From Myxococcales bacterium (lineage in GTDB: Bacteria; Myxococcota_A; Polyangia; Nannocystales; Nannocystaceae), in contig JACKDW010000002.1 in NCBI GenBank assembly GCA_020633295.1, forward strand, positions 248,001 through 312,000: a stretch of 64,000 nt of DNA, read 5' to 3'. This document shows positions 42,793 to 50,305 of the stretch, in pieces (position 1 is the first letter of the stretch; each line of letters begins with the position of its first letter). The translations under genes were made by a program, and so were the position numbers. A model generated the notes under the pieces. The model was not told where the DNA came from and did not search any database. It was given only the letters and a program-made list of their open reading frames with translations.

Positions 42793-43593
42793 ATGGCCGT
42801 CGAAATCAAGAACGCCGAAGAGATCGAGAAGATGCGCGCGACCTGCCGCCTGGCCGCGTCTGTCCTCGAGTTCATTGAGCCGCACGTCAAGCCCGGGGTG
42901 TCCACGGGCCACCTGGACCGGCTCTGCCACGAGTACATCATGGACCACGGCGCCTACCCCTCGCCGCTCAACTACAAGGGGTTCCCGAAGTCGATCTGCA
43001 CCTCGATCAACGAGGTCGTCTGTCACGGCATCCCCAACGACAAGCAGCTCCTCAGGGACGGCGACATCATCAACCTCGACATCACCACGACGCTCGACGG
43101 CTACTTTGGTGACTGCTCGGACATGTTCGCCGTGGGCGAGATCAGCGAGCGCGCGCGTCGCCTGATCACGGTCACGCGCGAGTGCCTGTGGCTCGGGATC
43201 CGCGAGGTCGCGCCCAAGAAGCGCCTCGGGGACATCGGCGCGGCGATCTACGAGTACGCGGCCGGGCGCCACGGCTACGGCGTCGTCGAGGTGTTCTGCG
43301 GGCACGGCATCGGCCGCGAGTTCCACATGGCGCCGCAGGTCTCGCACGTCGGGCGGCGCGGCACCGGACGGCGGATGAAGACCGGCATGACCTTCACGAT
43401 CGAGCCGATGATCAACCTCGGCACGCCGGACTGCGAGATCCTCGACGACGGCTGGACCGCGGTCACGCTCGACCGCCGGCTCAGCGCCCAGGCCGAGCAC
43501 ACGATCCTCGTGACGAAGTCGGGCTTCGAGGTCCTGACGCTGCGCGAGGGCGGCTACGTCCCCGGGGACCTCGACCTCGACGCGGCCAGCTGA
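42793..43593 (+). CDS. map: methionine aminopeptidase, type I
   Basis: This 266-residue enzyme removes the initiator methionine from nascent proteins. The five metal ligands are all present: Asp96 and Asp107 (NLDITTTLDGYFGDC), His171 (CGHGIGREFH), Glu204 (FTIEPM) and Glu235 (QAEHTILV). The substrate His78 (VCHGIP) is there too. Length matches bacterial type Ia enzymes without an N-terminal zinc finger. No secY/adk or rpsB gene, frequent map neighbours, is adjacent. The gene is divergent from ArsA paralog 2. Confidence 0.96.
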   Translation: MAVEIKNAEEIEKMRATCRLAASVLEFIEPHVKPGVSTGHLDRLCHEYIMDHGAYPSPLNYKGFPKSICTSINEVVCHGIPNDKQLLRDGDIINLDITTTLDGYFGDCSDMFAVGEISERARRLITVTRECLWLGIREVAPKKRLGDIGAAIYEYAAGRHGYGVVEVFCGHGIGREFHMAPQVSHVGRRGTGRRMKTGMTFTIEPMINLGTPDCEILDDGWTAVTLDRRLSAQAEHTILVTKSGFEVLTLREGGYVPGDLDLDAAS

Positions 43594-43659
43594 GCGCTCC
43601 CACGCGCGACGCCCGGGCGCGGACCCGGGCGTCATGGGGCGGCGTCGCGCCGCCGTCGT

Positions 43660-43724
43660 GAGCTGTTCTTTCGAGCTGTTCTTTCGAGCTGTTCTTTCGA
43701 GCTGCTCTTTCGAGCTGCTCTTTC
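43660..43724. repeat. 13-bp intergenic tandem repeat
   Basis: Five copies of gagctgttctttc (the last two with gagctgctctttc) lie between the convergent map gene and a lipoprotein gene. The period is not a multiple of three and no gene covers it. Confidence 0.95.
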
Positions 43725-43746
43725 GAGCTGCCCGTGAGAGCAGCTC
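43712..43746. terminator. hairpin at end of 13-bp repeat, possible bidirectional terminator
   Basis: GAGCTGCTCT (43712-43721) and AGAGCAGCTC (43737-43746) form a perfect 10-bp stem with a 15-base loop between two convergent genes. A short ctttc run follows on the plus strand instead of a clean T-tract. Confidence 0.45.
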
Positions 43747-43768
43747 TTTCAAGCAGCTCGCGCGAGCG

Positions 43769-44482
43769 CTACTTGTCCTTGTCCATGTCGAAGCGGAAGT
43801 ACCACATCATCGACTTCCAGTCGGCGGTGACCGAGCGGGTGTCGCCGAACGGGTACTCCATGCGGGCGACGAACACGACGTCCTGGGACTCGGCGCGCGT
43901 GAACATGAACTGCACGATCTCGGTCTCGCTGCCGCCCTCCTCGGCGGGCGCGAGCAGCTCGGTGTAGATGCCGCGCTTGTCGTGGTAGTCGTCGTTGAAG
44001 CTGAGCTCGCGGACCTCGTAGCCCTCCTCCTTGTAGGAGTTGCGGAAGTACGCGACCGCGCGCTCGTCGATCGGGCGCTCCTTCTTGGCGATGTAGAAGG
44101 TCAGCGAGATCTCCTCGCTGAAGTCGGTCTCGGAGGCGCCCTGGTCGACGTCCTCTTCGTTGACGCTCTCGTCGGCCGACGACGTGCAGCGCACGATCGG
44201 CGTCCAGCCCGTCGGGGACTCCGCGGAGTGGGTGGGCTCAAAGCAGTTCTTGAACACGTAGCGGGTCTCGGGGATCTCGAAGCTGAGCTTGAGGCCAGGC
44301 ACCTTGATGAAGTTGCCCTCCTTGGCGCCGCTGCTCGGCGACTCGATCCACTTGTACGCGTCCGACTTGGGGTTCCCCTGATACCCGTCGCTCTTCTTGC
44401 ACCCGCCGAGCGCCAGCGAGCAGGTGAGCGCGAGGGCGAAACTGGCCAGAACAGTCGGGGTCGTGCGGCGTGGGCTCATCAT
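43769..44482 (-). CDS. lipoprotein of unknown function
   Basis: This 237-residue protein has a good lipoprotein signal (FALALTCSLALGGC) and a mature part rich in Glu/Asp/Tyr. It contains a beta-rich middle (NFIKVPGLKLSFEIPETRYV) and a helix-strand end (RAVAYFRNSYKEEGYEVREL, VQFMFTRAESQDVVFVARME). The C-terminus MWYFRFDMDKDK is charged. I do not recognise the family. The start has two adjacent ATGs (44482 and 44479) with ggagag further upstream. Confidence 0.8.
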   Translation of the reverse strand: MMSPRRTTPTVLASFALALTCSLALGGCKKSDGYQGNPKSDAYKWIESPSSGAKEGNFIKVPGLKLSFEIPETRYVFKNCFEPTHSAESPTGWTPIVRCTSSADESVNEEDVDQGASETDFSEEISLTFYIAKKERPIDERAVAYFRNSYKEEGYEVRELSFNDDYHDKRGIYTELLAPAEEGGSETEIVQFMFTRAESQDVVFVARMEYPFGDTRSVTADWKSMMWYFRFDMDKDK

Positions 44483-44673
44483 GATGCGTTCGTCTCTCCG
44501 AGGCGCTGCGACAGTAACAAAATCATGCCGGTGCGTGAACCCGCCCGCGCGGCCGCGCGAGGCGTCCCCTGGGCGCCGCGCGCGTTTGCACACGCGACGC
44601 CCCGGGCGACGCGAGACGTCCGCGCGACGCCGCAGCGCCCTCGCGCCCGCGCACGGCCCTCGCGCGCCGCCGC

Positions 44674-46065
44674 TCACTCGACCACGGCGTCGAGCACGAG
44701 CTCGAGCACCTGGTTGTGGATCAGCTGCTTGCCGTCCTCGAGCACCTCGTCGAGCAGCTGCAGCGGCGTCAGCCACTTCTCGGGGTCGTCCATGGGCGCG
44801 GTGCCCATCCGCACCATCACCATGTCGTGGCTCGGGATCACCTCGATCACCTGGTTGCCGAGGCCGACGGCGCAGTAGGAGTCGTCGGGCCCGAAGGGGT
44901 GCAGCCCGCCCGGCTTGGGCTTGAAGTCCACGGAGTCGAGCGTCGGCTCCTGACCGCTGAGCCACCAGAGGTAGCCGTAGCCGCGGTTGAGCTGCTGCGA
45001 GGGCGAGCGCGCGTCGTCGATGAAGCCCTCGGAGACGAGCTCCTCGCCGTCCCAGCAGCCGTCGTGCAGGTACAGGTAGCCGAAGCGCGCGTGGTCGCGG
45101 CACGACGCGAGCACGTTCATGTACATCGCCGGGTGCCCGACGTCGTCCTTGAGCCACTCGGCGTCCATGCCCATCGGCTGCCACAGGTGCAGCTGCGAGT
45201 ACTCCTCGGCGGTGAGGCCCGTGGCGCCGCGCAGCACAGGCTCGAGCACCTGCACGCCGTGGTTGTTGTACTCCCAGTCGGTCAGCGGCGGCTTGGCGAG
45301 CGGGTTGTCGAGCGCGCGCTGGGTCATGTCCATGGCGAGGAACATGCTGATGTTGTCGGCGAACAGCCCGAACTCGAGACCCGAGGCCATCTGCAGGAGG
45401 TTGCGGATCGACACGACCTCGTGATCCGTGCCCTGCCACTCGGGGATGTAGTCGGCGGCCGGGTCGTCGAGGCTGGCGATCGCGCCGCGATCGAGCGCGA
45501 GGCCGACCGCCGTGGCCGCGTAGGACTTGCCGACCGACCACGACTTGACCTTGGTCTGCGCGTCGGTGCCCTGCCAGTACCACTCGCCGACGATGGTCCC
45601 GTGACGGATGACGACGAGGCAGTTGGAGGCCTGCGTCGCGGCGTAGTCGGCCGCCGCCTGCAGCTTGTCGGGGTCGAGCCCGTGGTCCTCGGGCGCGCCG
45701 ACGGGCCAGTCGGGGACCGGGAACGGCCCCGGGTCGAGCAGGCAGCGCGCGTCCTCGGGCGCGCCCGTCGTCGCGCCCGCGCTGTCCGTCGTCGTCGACG
45801 AGGCGTCGCTCTCAACGCTGGTCTCGACGTCCGTCGATGAGCCCGTCGCGGACGCGGTCGCGGCCGTCGTCTCTGCTGAGCTTGTGGACATGTCCCCCGA
45901 GACCGTCGACGAGGCGTCGCTCTCGGAGCCGCCGCCCTCGCTCGCCGGGCCGCCGCGGTCATCGCCGCAGGACGACAGCGCGATCGACAGCGTGATCGAC
46001 AGCGTCCGCGCCAGGAGGCGCGGTGCGCGGGGAACAGGGCGACGATCGTTGGCGCGAGCATCCAT
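44674..46065 (-). CDS. beta-lactamase-fold serine hydrolase lipoprotein
   Basis: This 463-residue protein begins at ATG 46065 with gaggagg upstream. The lipobox is ALSSC, then a Ser/Thr-rich spacer to about residue 105. The class C beta-lactamase/penicillin-binding-protein-like domain has the catalytic SxxK as SVGK (Ser177-Lys180) and YxN as YNN (Tyr266). The third motif may be HPFGP. Such lipid-anchored enzymes are esterases, peptidases or D-aminopeptidases; resistance is not implied. It is divergent from the VOC gene across a region with two strong inverted repeats. Confidence 0.88.
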   Translation of the reverse strand: MDARANDRRPVPRAPRLLARTLSITLSIALSSCGDDRGGPASEGGGSESDASSTVSGDMSTSSAETTAATASATGSSTDVETSVESDASSTTTDSAGATTGAPEDARCLLDPGPFPVPDWPVGAPEDHGLDPDKLQAAADYAATQASNCLVVIRHGTIVGEWYWQGTDAQTKVKSWSVGKSYAATAVGLALDRGAIASLDDPAADYIPEWQGTDHEVVSIRNLLQMASGLEFGLFADNISMFLAMDMTQRALDNPLAKPPLTDWEYNNHGVQVLEPVLRGATGLTAEEYSQLHLWQPMGMDAEWLKDDVGHPAMYMNVLASCRDHARFGYLYLHDGCWDGEELVSEGFIDDARSPSQQLNRGYGYLWWLSGQEPTLDSVDFKPKPGGLHPFGPDDSYCAVGLGNQVIEVIPSHDMVMVRMGTAPMDDPEKWLTPLQLLDEVLEDGKQLIHNQVLELVLDAVVE

Positions 46066-46203
46066 GCGAGACCTCCTCGCGGGCGCGTGCCCGCGTGCCG
46101 CGAGGCGCCGCGAGGCGCCGAGCCGCAGCTCCTGCATATCGAAGCCCGCCCGCCCGCGCACCTTGACGGCTCTCACCTACAAACGCAGGAGCCCGCGCCC
46201 GCG

Positions 46204-46227
46204 CTGCTGACAGCGCGGTGTCAGCAG
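46204..46227. promoter_or_regulatory. inverted repeat, candidate operator 1
   Basis: CTGCTGACA, six bases, TGTCAGCAG: perfect 9-bp arms in the divergent region between the serine hydrolase and VOC genes. A third copy of the half-site CTGCTGACA lies at 46321-46329. Confidence 0.5.
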
Positions 46228-46245
46228 CCCGCGACCGGCCGCCAG

Positions 46246-46271
46246 CGTGCTGCCACCACGGTGGCAGCACG
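46246..46271. promoter_or_regulatory. inverted repeat, candidate operator 2
   Basis: Perfect 12-bp arms (CGTGCTGCCACC and its complement) separated by two bases. The TGCTGCCA core resembles the TGCTGACA of the neighbouring repeat, as expected for two sites of one dimeric regulator. Confidence 0.5.
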
Positions 46272-46356
46272 CCCCCCGTATGGTGCCGCTCGCTCGCCAA
46301 GGACGGCGAGCGCCTCGCACCTGCTGACAACCTCGACACGAGAGACAGGCATCATC

Positions 46357-46767
46357 ATGGACACCCGAGTACCCACCTCCCCCGCCGCTTCCACCCAGGC
46401 CGCCGCTCACGCCGACGCGGCCAGCGTCGTCTGGTTTGAAGTCATGGGCCAGGATCAGGCGCGTTTGCGCGCGTTCTTCAGCGAGCTCTTCAACTGGCGC
46501 TTCACGTCGACGCAGCCCACCTACAGCGTCATCCCCGAGCCCGCGAAGGGGATCCCGGGCGCCGTCGGCACGAGCCCCGAGGGCCACAGCTGGACGACCT
46601 TCTACGTCCAGGTCAAGGACCTCGAGGCGTCGCTGCGCCGCGCCGTCGAGCTCGGCGGCACGCAGCTCACGCCCGTCACGCAGCTGCCCGGCTGCGTGCG
46701 CTTCGCGGTGTTCGCGGACCCCGAGGGGCACCCGATCGGGCTCGTGCAGCCGCCCGAGGCGGCGTGA
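46357..46767 (+). CDS. VOC-family (glyoxalase-like) protein
   Basis: This 136-residue protein has a single vicinal-oxygen-chelate module pair: VVWFEVMGQDQARLRAFFSE at the start, FNWRF, then TTFYVQVKDLEASLRRAVEL and VFADPEGHPIGLVQPPE at the end. The Glu in LVQPPE and the Gly-His of PEGHPIGL are typical. Members bind small molecules or metals and include dioxygenases and resistance proteins, but specificity cannot be assigned. It is followed by a WYL regulator gene and preceded by candidate operators, so it is probably regulated by it. Confidence 0.88.
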   Translation: MDTRVPTSPAASTQAAAHADAASVVWFEVMGQDQARLRAFFSELFNWRFTSTQPTYSVIPEPAKGIPGAVGTSPEGHSWTTFYVQVKDLEASLRRAVELGGTQLTPVTQLPGCVRFAVFADPEGHPIGLVQPPEAA

Positions 46768-46773
46768 TCACGA

Positions 46774-46814
46774 CTCGCGGGCCCGGGCGCGCCGGCGCGT
46801 TCGGGTCCCGCGAG
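46774..46814 (+). terminator. GC-rich hairpin after VOC gene
   Basis: CTCGCGGG (46774-46781) pairs with CCCGCGAG (46807-46814), with further pairing inside, starting seven bases after the VOC stop. No T-tract follows, so intrinsic termination is uncertain. Confidence 0.35.
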
Positions 46815-46881
46815 CGCGCCGTCCGCTCGACCTCGCGATCGACCCTCGCGATCGACCATCCCGCTACCATCTCCTGACCCG

Positions 46882-47712
46882 ATGCGACGCGCCGACCGAC
46901 TGTTTCAGCTAGTCCAGCTGCTGCGGAACCGACGGTTCGCGACGGCGGAGACGCTCGCGGCCGAGCTGGGCATCTCCAAGCGCACGGTCTATCGCGACAT
47001 CCGCGACCTCGAGCGGTCGGGCGTGCCGATCCGCGGCGAGGTCGGGGTCGGCTATCAGCTCGACCGCAGCTTCGAGCTGCCGCCGATGGCGTTCACGGCC
47101 GTCGAGCTCGAGGCGCTGATCCTCGGGGCGCGCTTCGTCGAGACCTGGGGCGACCGCGAGCTCGCGGTCGCGGCCCGGGGCGCGATGGCGAAGATCGAGG
47201 CGGTGCTGCCCGAACCGCTGCGCCGCGCGATGGAGCGCGCGGCGATGTTCGCCCCCGGCACGCGCACCGCGAGCGACATGGGCCGCTTCCTCGGGCCGCT
47301 GCGCCGGGCGATCGCGGCGCGCAGCAAGCTGCGGCTCGCGTACACGCGCGCCGACGGTCAGCACAGCGAGCGCACGATCCGGCCGCTCGGGCTGTTCTAC
47401 TGGGGCACGAGCTGGTCGCTCGGCGCGTGGTGCGAGCTGCGACGCGACTATCGCAACTTCCGCGCCGACCGCATCACCGGGCTCGAGGTGCTCGAGGAGG
47501 GCTTCGACGCGGACGACGACGCGATCTCGCTCTCCGACTTCCTCGACACCATGAAGGCCGAGAACGAGCGCGCGTGCGCGGCCTGGCGCGCGCGCGAGGA
47601 GGCGGCGCGCGCCGCCGCGAACGCCGACGAAAACACAGCGCCCCCGTCCCCGGCCGACGCCGGCACCATGGGGTCGAGACCCGCGCATGATCGACCGACC
47701 GCAGACGACTAA
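46882..47712 (+). CDS. WYL-domain (YafY-type) transcriptional regulator
   Basis: This 276-residue protein has an N-terminal winged helix-turn-helix (RFATAETLAAELGISKRTVY, RDIRDLERSGVPI) and a WYL domain (about 140-210: LRLAYTRADGQHSERTIRPL, GTSWSLGAWCELR, DYRNFRADRI). YafY-type regulators sense ligands through WYL and usually repress neighbours. The VOC gene with inverted repeats just upstream is a natural target. The C-terminal 50 residues are Ala/Arg/Glu-rich and extend beyond the domain. The 3' end overlaps the start of the next lipoprotein gene by 26 bases. Confidence 0.9.
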   Translation: MRRADRLFQLVQLLRNRRFATAETLAAELGISKRTVYRDIRDLERSGVPIRGEVGVGYQLDRSFELPPMAFTAVELEALILGARFVETWGDRELAVAARGAMAKIEAVLPEPLRRAMERAAMFAPGTRTASDMGRFLGPLRRAIAARSKLRLAYTRADGQHSERTIRPLGLFYWGTSWSLGAWCELRRDYRNFRADRITGLEVLEEGFDADDDAISLSDFLDTMKAENERACAAWRAREEAARAAANADENTAPPSPADAGTMGSRPAHDRPTADD

Positions 47713-48271
47713 CGGGCGCGTCGCGCTCACGCTCACGCTCCTGCTCGCGTGCAGCGGCGGGACCGACGCGAGCTCGAGCGACGCGACGAGCGAGGGCGCG
47801 ACCGGGACGACCAGCGCGGAAGCGAGCGCGTCGAGCTCGGGCGCGACCGGATCGTCTGGGTCGACCGGGTCGATCGGGTCGATCGGGTCGACCGGGTCGA
47901 CCGGGTCGACCGAGTCGAGCGCGTCGACGGCTGGCCCGACGACCAGCGTGGACACGACCGACGGCGAGACCGTGGGCGCGAGCGAGCCCACGGGCGCGAG
48001 CGGCTCGACGGGCGCGGCGACGACGGGCGGCTCGCTGTGCGACGAGGGCGACGACTCGCCCTGCGTCTCGTGCGTCAAGGCCACGTGCTGCGACGCGTGG
48101 ACCGACTGCACGCTCGACGCCGACTGCGGCTGCCAGGCGGAGTGCGTGCTGCAGGGCCTCGACGAGCAGGAGTGCGCGATGCAGTGCCCCGGGTTTGATC
48201 CGATGGCGAACGCGGCGTGGGCTCCCGTGCGCGCGTGCGTCGTCGGCCCGTGCGCGCCGAGCTGCGGCTGA
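47687..48271 (+). CDS. Ser/Thr/Gly-rich lipoprotein with Cys-rich end
   Basis: This 194-residue protein starts inside the end of the WYL gene. The lipobox is LLLAC. A 90-residue spacer of Ser, Thr and Gly (with GST triplets) leads to a small Cys-rich C-terminal domain with 14 or so cysteines (CVSCVKATCCDAWTDC, CGCQAEC, CAMQC, ending CAPSCG). The layout matches the lipoproteins at 13232 and 51614. Short size and disulfides suggest a surface-exposed stable knob. Function unknown. Confidence 0.8.
   Translation: MIDRPQTTNGRVALTLTLLLACSGGTDASSSDATSEGATGTTSAEASASSSGATGSSGSTGSIGSIGSTGSTGSTESSASTAGPTTSVDTTDGETVGASEPTGASGSTGAATTGGSLCDEGDDSPCVSCVKATCCDAWTDCTLDADCGCQAECVLQGLDEQECAMQCPGFDPMANAAWAPVRACVVGPCAPSCG
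47861..47914 (+). repeat. 9-bp tandem repeat in lipoprotein stalk
   Basis: Six copies of tcgaccggg/tcgatcggg encode GST/GSI triplets; the spacer length can change by slippage without loss of frame. Confidence 0.93.
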
Positions 48272-48334
48272 GCGCACGCGACCGGGCCACAAAGTCAGCC
48301 CGCGCGCCGTCGATTCGTGCAACCCTCGGGGGCG

Positions 48335-49303
48335 ATGATGGCCTCGGCCCCGGCGGCGATCGACAGCGTGCGCATCGCCTTCAGCCCCAACGGCCTCAGG
48401 CTCCTGAACGTGATCATCGCGCTGATCATGTTTGGGATCGCGCTCGACCTCCGCGTCGACGACTTCCGCCGCGTCGTCACCCGCCCGCGCGCGGTGGTCG
48501 TGATCCTCGTGACCCAGCTGGTGCTGCTGCCGGCGCTGACCTTCGGCCTCACGCAGGCGCTCCCGCTGGCGCCGAGCGTCGCGCTCGGCATGATCCTGGT
48601 CGCCGCCTGCCCCGGCGGCAACGTCTCCAACCTGATGACGCACCTCGCTCGCGGCAACACCGAGCTCTCGGTCACGTTGACCGCGATCGTGACCGCGGGC
48701 GCGATCGTGTTCACGCCGCTCAACCTCTCGGTGTGGGCGTCGCTCGACCCTGGCACGCGCGCGCTCTTGCGGGTCGTCCACGTCGACCCGGTGAGCATGT
48801 TCTTCACGATCTTCGTGATCCTCGGCCTGCCGCTCGCGGTCGGCATGCTGCTCGCCGCGCGCCGCCCCTCGCTCGCCGCGCGCATGCGCGGGCCGTTTCG
48901 CCGCGCCTCGATGCTCTTCCTGCTCGCCTTCATCGTCATGGCGGCCACGAACAACTGGTCGGCGTTCATGCGCCACCTGCCCGAGATCTTCCCGATCGTC
49001 ATCCTGCACAACGCGCTCGCGCTCGCGCTCGGCTTCACGACGGCCGCGCTGTTCCGCCTGGGCGCGCGGGAGCGCCGGACCGCGACGATCGAGATCGGGA
49101 TCCAGAACGCCGGCCTCGGGCTGATCCTGATCTTCGCGTTCTTCGGCGGCCTCGGCGGCATGGCCTACGTCGCGGCGCTGTGGGGCGGCTGGCACATCGT
49201 CGCCGGCCTCCTGCTCGCGGCGGTGTGGTCGCGCCGCCCGCCCGCCGACGCCGACGCCGACGAGGCCGCGGACGAAACCGCAACGGTCACTCCAGCGCGA
49301 TGA
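48335..49303 (+). CDS. bile acid:sodium symporter family transporter
   Basis: This 322-residue protein has about nine or ten membrane helices. Family motifs are AACPGGNVSNLMTHLARGNT (the crossing CPGG-SN motif) and IEIGIQNAGLGL (E-x-G-x-QN-x-G). These line the sodium and substrate sites in ASBT/NTCP-like transporters. Bacterial members move pantoate, bile-like or other organic acids; the substrate is not predictable. ATG 48335 is taken; an ATG at 48338 and a GTG at 48317 are possible. The 3' end overlaps the convergent regulator gene by 17 bases. Confidence 0.88.
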   Translation: MMASAPAAIDSVRIAFSPNGLRLLNVIIALIMFGIALDLRVDDFRRVVTRPRAVVVILVTQLVLLPALTFGLTQALPLAPSVALGMILVAACPGGNVSNLMTHLARGNTELSVTLTAIVTAGAIVFTPLNLSVWASLDPGTRALLRVVHVDPVSMFFTIFVILGLPLAVGMLLAARRPSLAARMRGPFRRASMLFLLAFIVMAATNNWSAFMRHLPEIFPIVILHNALALALGFTTAALFRLGARERRTATIEIGIQNAGLGLILIFAFFGGLGGMAYVAALWGGWHIVAGLLLAAVWSRRPPADADADEAADETATVTPAR

Positions 49304-49610
49304 CGTCGAGCGCGGCGGACACGATCGCGACGTAGCGCCGCAGCGCGCGCCGCCCGGCTGCGGTGATCCGCAGCACGGTCCGCGGGCGCCGGCCCTGGAA
49401 CTCTTTTTTGACGACGATGAGCCCGGCCTGCTCGAGCCGCGTGATGTGGCTCGAGATGTTGCCCGCGGTCAGCCCCGTCGCGCGCCGCAGGTACAAGAAG
49501 TCCGCGGCGTCGACGACCGCGAGGTGGGCGAGGAGCACGAGCCGCGCCGGCTCGTGCACGACCCGGTCGACGTCGAGCAGCGCGCGCAGGGTCGCGTCGG
49601 GGTCGCTCAC
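49287..49610 (-). CDS. winged-helix DNA-binding protein (MarR/ArsR-like)
   Basis: This 107-residue protein is one HTH domain: LVLLAHLAVVDAADFLYLRR, ATGLTAGNISSHITRLEQAG, LIVVKKEFQGRRPRTVLRIT and a final helix. This is the pattern of the small winged-helix regulators that sit beside membrane proteins. Its GTG overlaps the stop of the membrane protein gene upstream, so it is the second gene of a two-gene operon. A palindrome at 50200-50214 in the promoter of that operon is a likely autoregulatory site. Confidence 0.88.
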   Translation of the reverse strand: MSDPDATLRALLDVDRVVHEPARLVLLAHLAVVDAADFLYLRRATGLTAGNISSHITRLEQAGLIVVKKEFQGRRPRTVLRITAAGRRALRRYVAIVSAALDVIALE

Positions 49611-50179
49611 TCGGACCCCGCCGCGCGCCGCAGCCGCAGCAGCAGCGCGCCGCCGACCGCGGCCGCGACCACGCCGACCAGCACGAAGGGCCAGCCAGGG
49701 TTGGTGTCGAGCAGCACGACGACGGGCGCGAGCAGCACGAGCAGCAGCGCGTACAGGAGCATGCGCGAGAGCCCGAGCGAGACGCCGACCGCCGCGGCCA
49801 TGCCGGCGACGAGCACGGCCGGCAGCCCGCCGACCAGCGACCCGAACGCGCGCGGGCCCTCCCCGCCGGTGACCAGGAGAAACGCCGCGAGCGCGAACGC
49901 GAAGCACGCGACGCCGGCGGCGATCATGCGCGCGGCGTGGCGACGCTGGCGGGCGTCACGCCGCGCGCTGAAGGTCACGTGGCCGGCGTAGGGCTCGACC
50001 GCGCGCGCGCGCACGGGCTGGTACAGCGGGACGAGCACCGCGGGGACGACGGCCGCCAGCGCGACCTGGTCGACGAGCCAGCCGATCCCGATCAGGAGCA
50101 AGCCGACGCCGGACAGCAGCTCGAGCGCGCCGTCGCCCCAGTACCTCGCGAACATCCTCTCCTCGAGCGTCTGCGCCAT
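49607..50179 (-). CDS. membrane protein of HTH operon
   Basis: This 190-residue protein begins at ATG 50179 with gggagg upstream. It has a cytosolic N-terminus (TLEERMFARYWGDGALELLS) and four or five membrane helices (VGLLLIGIGWLVDQVALAAV, ARMIAAGVACFAFALAAFLL, LPAVLVAGMAAAVGVSLGL, MLLYALLLVLLAPVVVLL and GWPFVLVGVVAAAVGGALLL). No named family was recognised. Coupling with an HTH gene suggests a sensor or a regulated membrane component. Confidence 0.8.
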   Translation of the reverse strand: MAQTLEERMFARYWGDGALELLSGVGLLLIGIGWLVDQVALAAVVPAVLVPLYQPVRARAVEPYAGHVTFSARRDARQRRHAARMIAAGVACFAFALAAFLLVTGGEGPRAFGSLVGGLPAVLVAGMAAAVGVSLGLSRMLLYALLLVLLAPVVVLLDTNPGWPFVLVGVVAAAVGGALLLRLRRAAGSE

Positions 50180-50198
50180 CGCTGCGCCTCCCGCGTTT

Positions 50199-50227
50199 AG
50201 TTTGCACCGCAAACCATTTTGCGTCAA
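50199..50227 (-). promoter_or_regulatory. promoter with embedded palindrome
   Basis: On the minus strand TTGACG (50227-50222) and CAAACT (50204-50199) are 17 bases apart. A perfect inverted repeat GTTTGC-ggt-GCAAAC (50214-50200) overlaps the -10 and spacer, so binding would block transcription of the membrane protein/HTH operon. Confidence 0.55.
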
Positions 50228-50293
50228 GCAACACTCGCTCGCGCAGACCTCCGCGCGGGACCGCGCCCCGCCGCCGCCCGTCCGCGCGTCTGC

Positions 50294-50299
50294 TACGCT
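50294..50299 (+). promoter_or_regulatory. -10-like hexamer, leaderless spacing
   Basis: TACGCT ends six bases before GTG 50306, the start that also gives a good lipoprotein signal. Confidence 0.4.
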
Positions 50300-50305
50300 C
50301 GCGAC

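Noticed and set aside
43660..43724. CRISPR array
   Set aside because: The five units are 13 bp, directly adjacent with no spacers; no cas gene is near.
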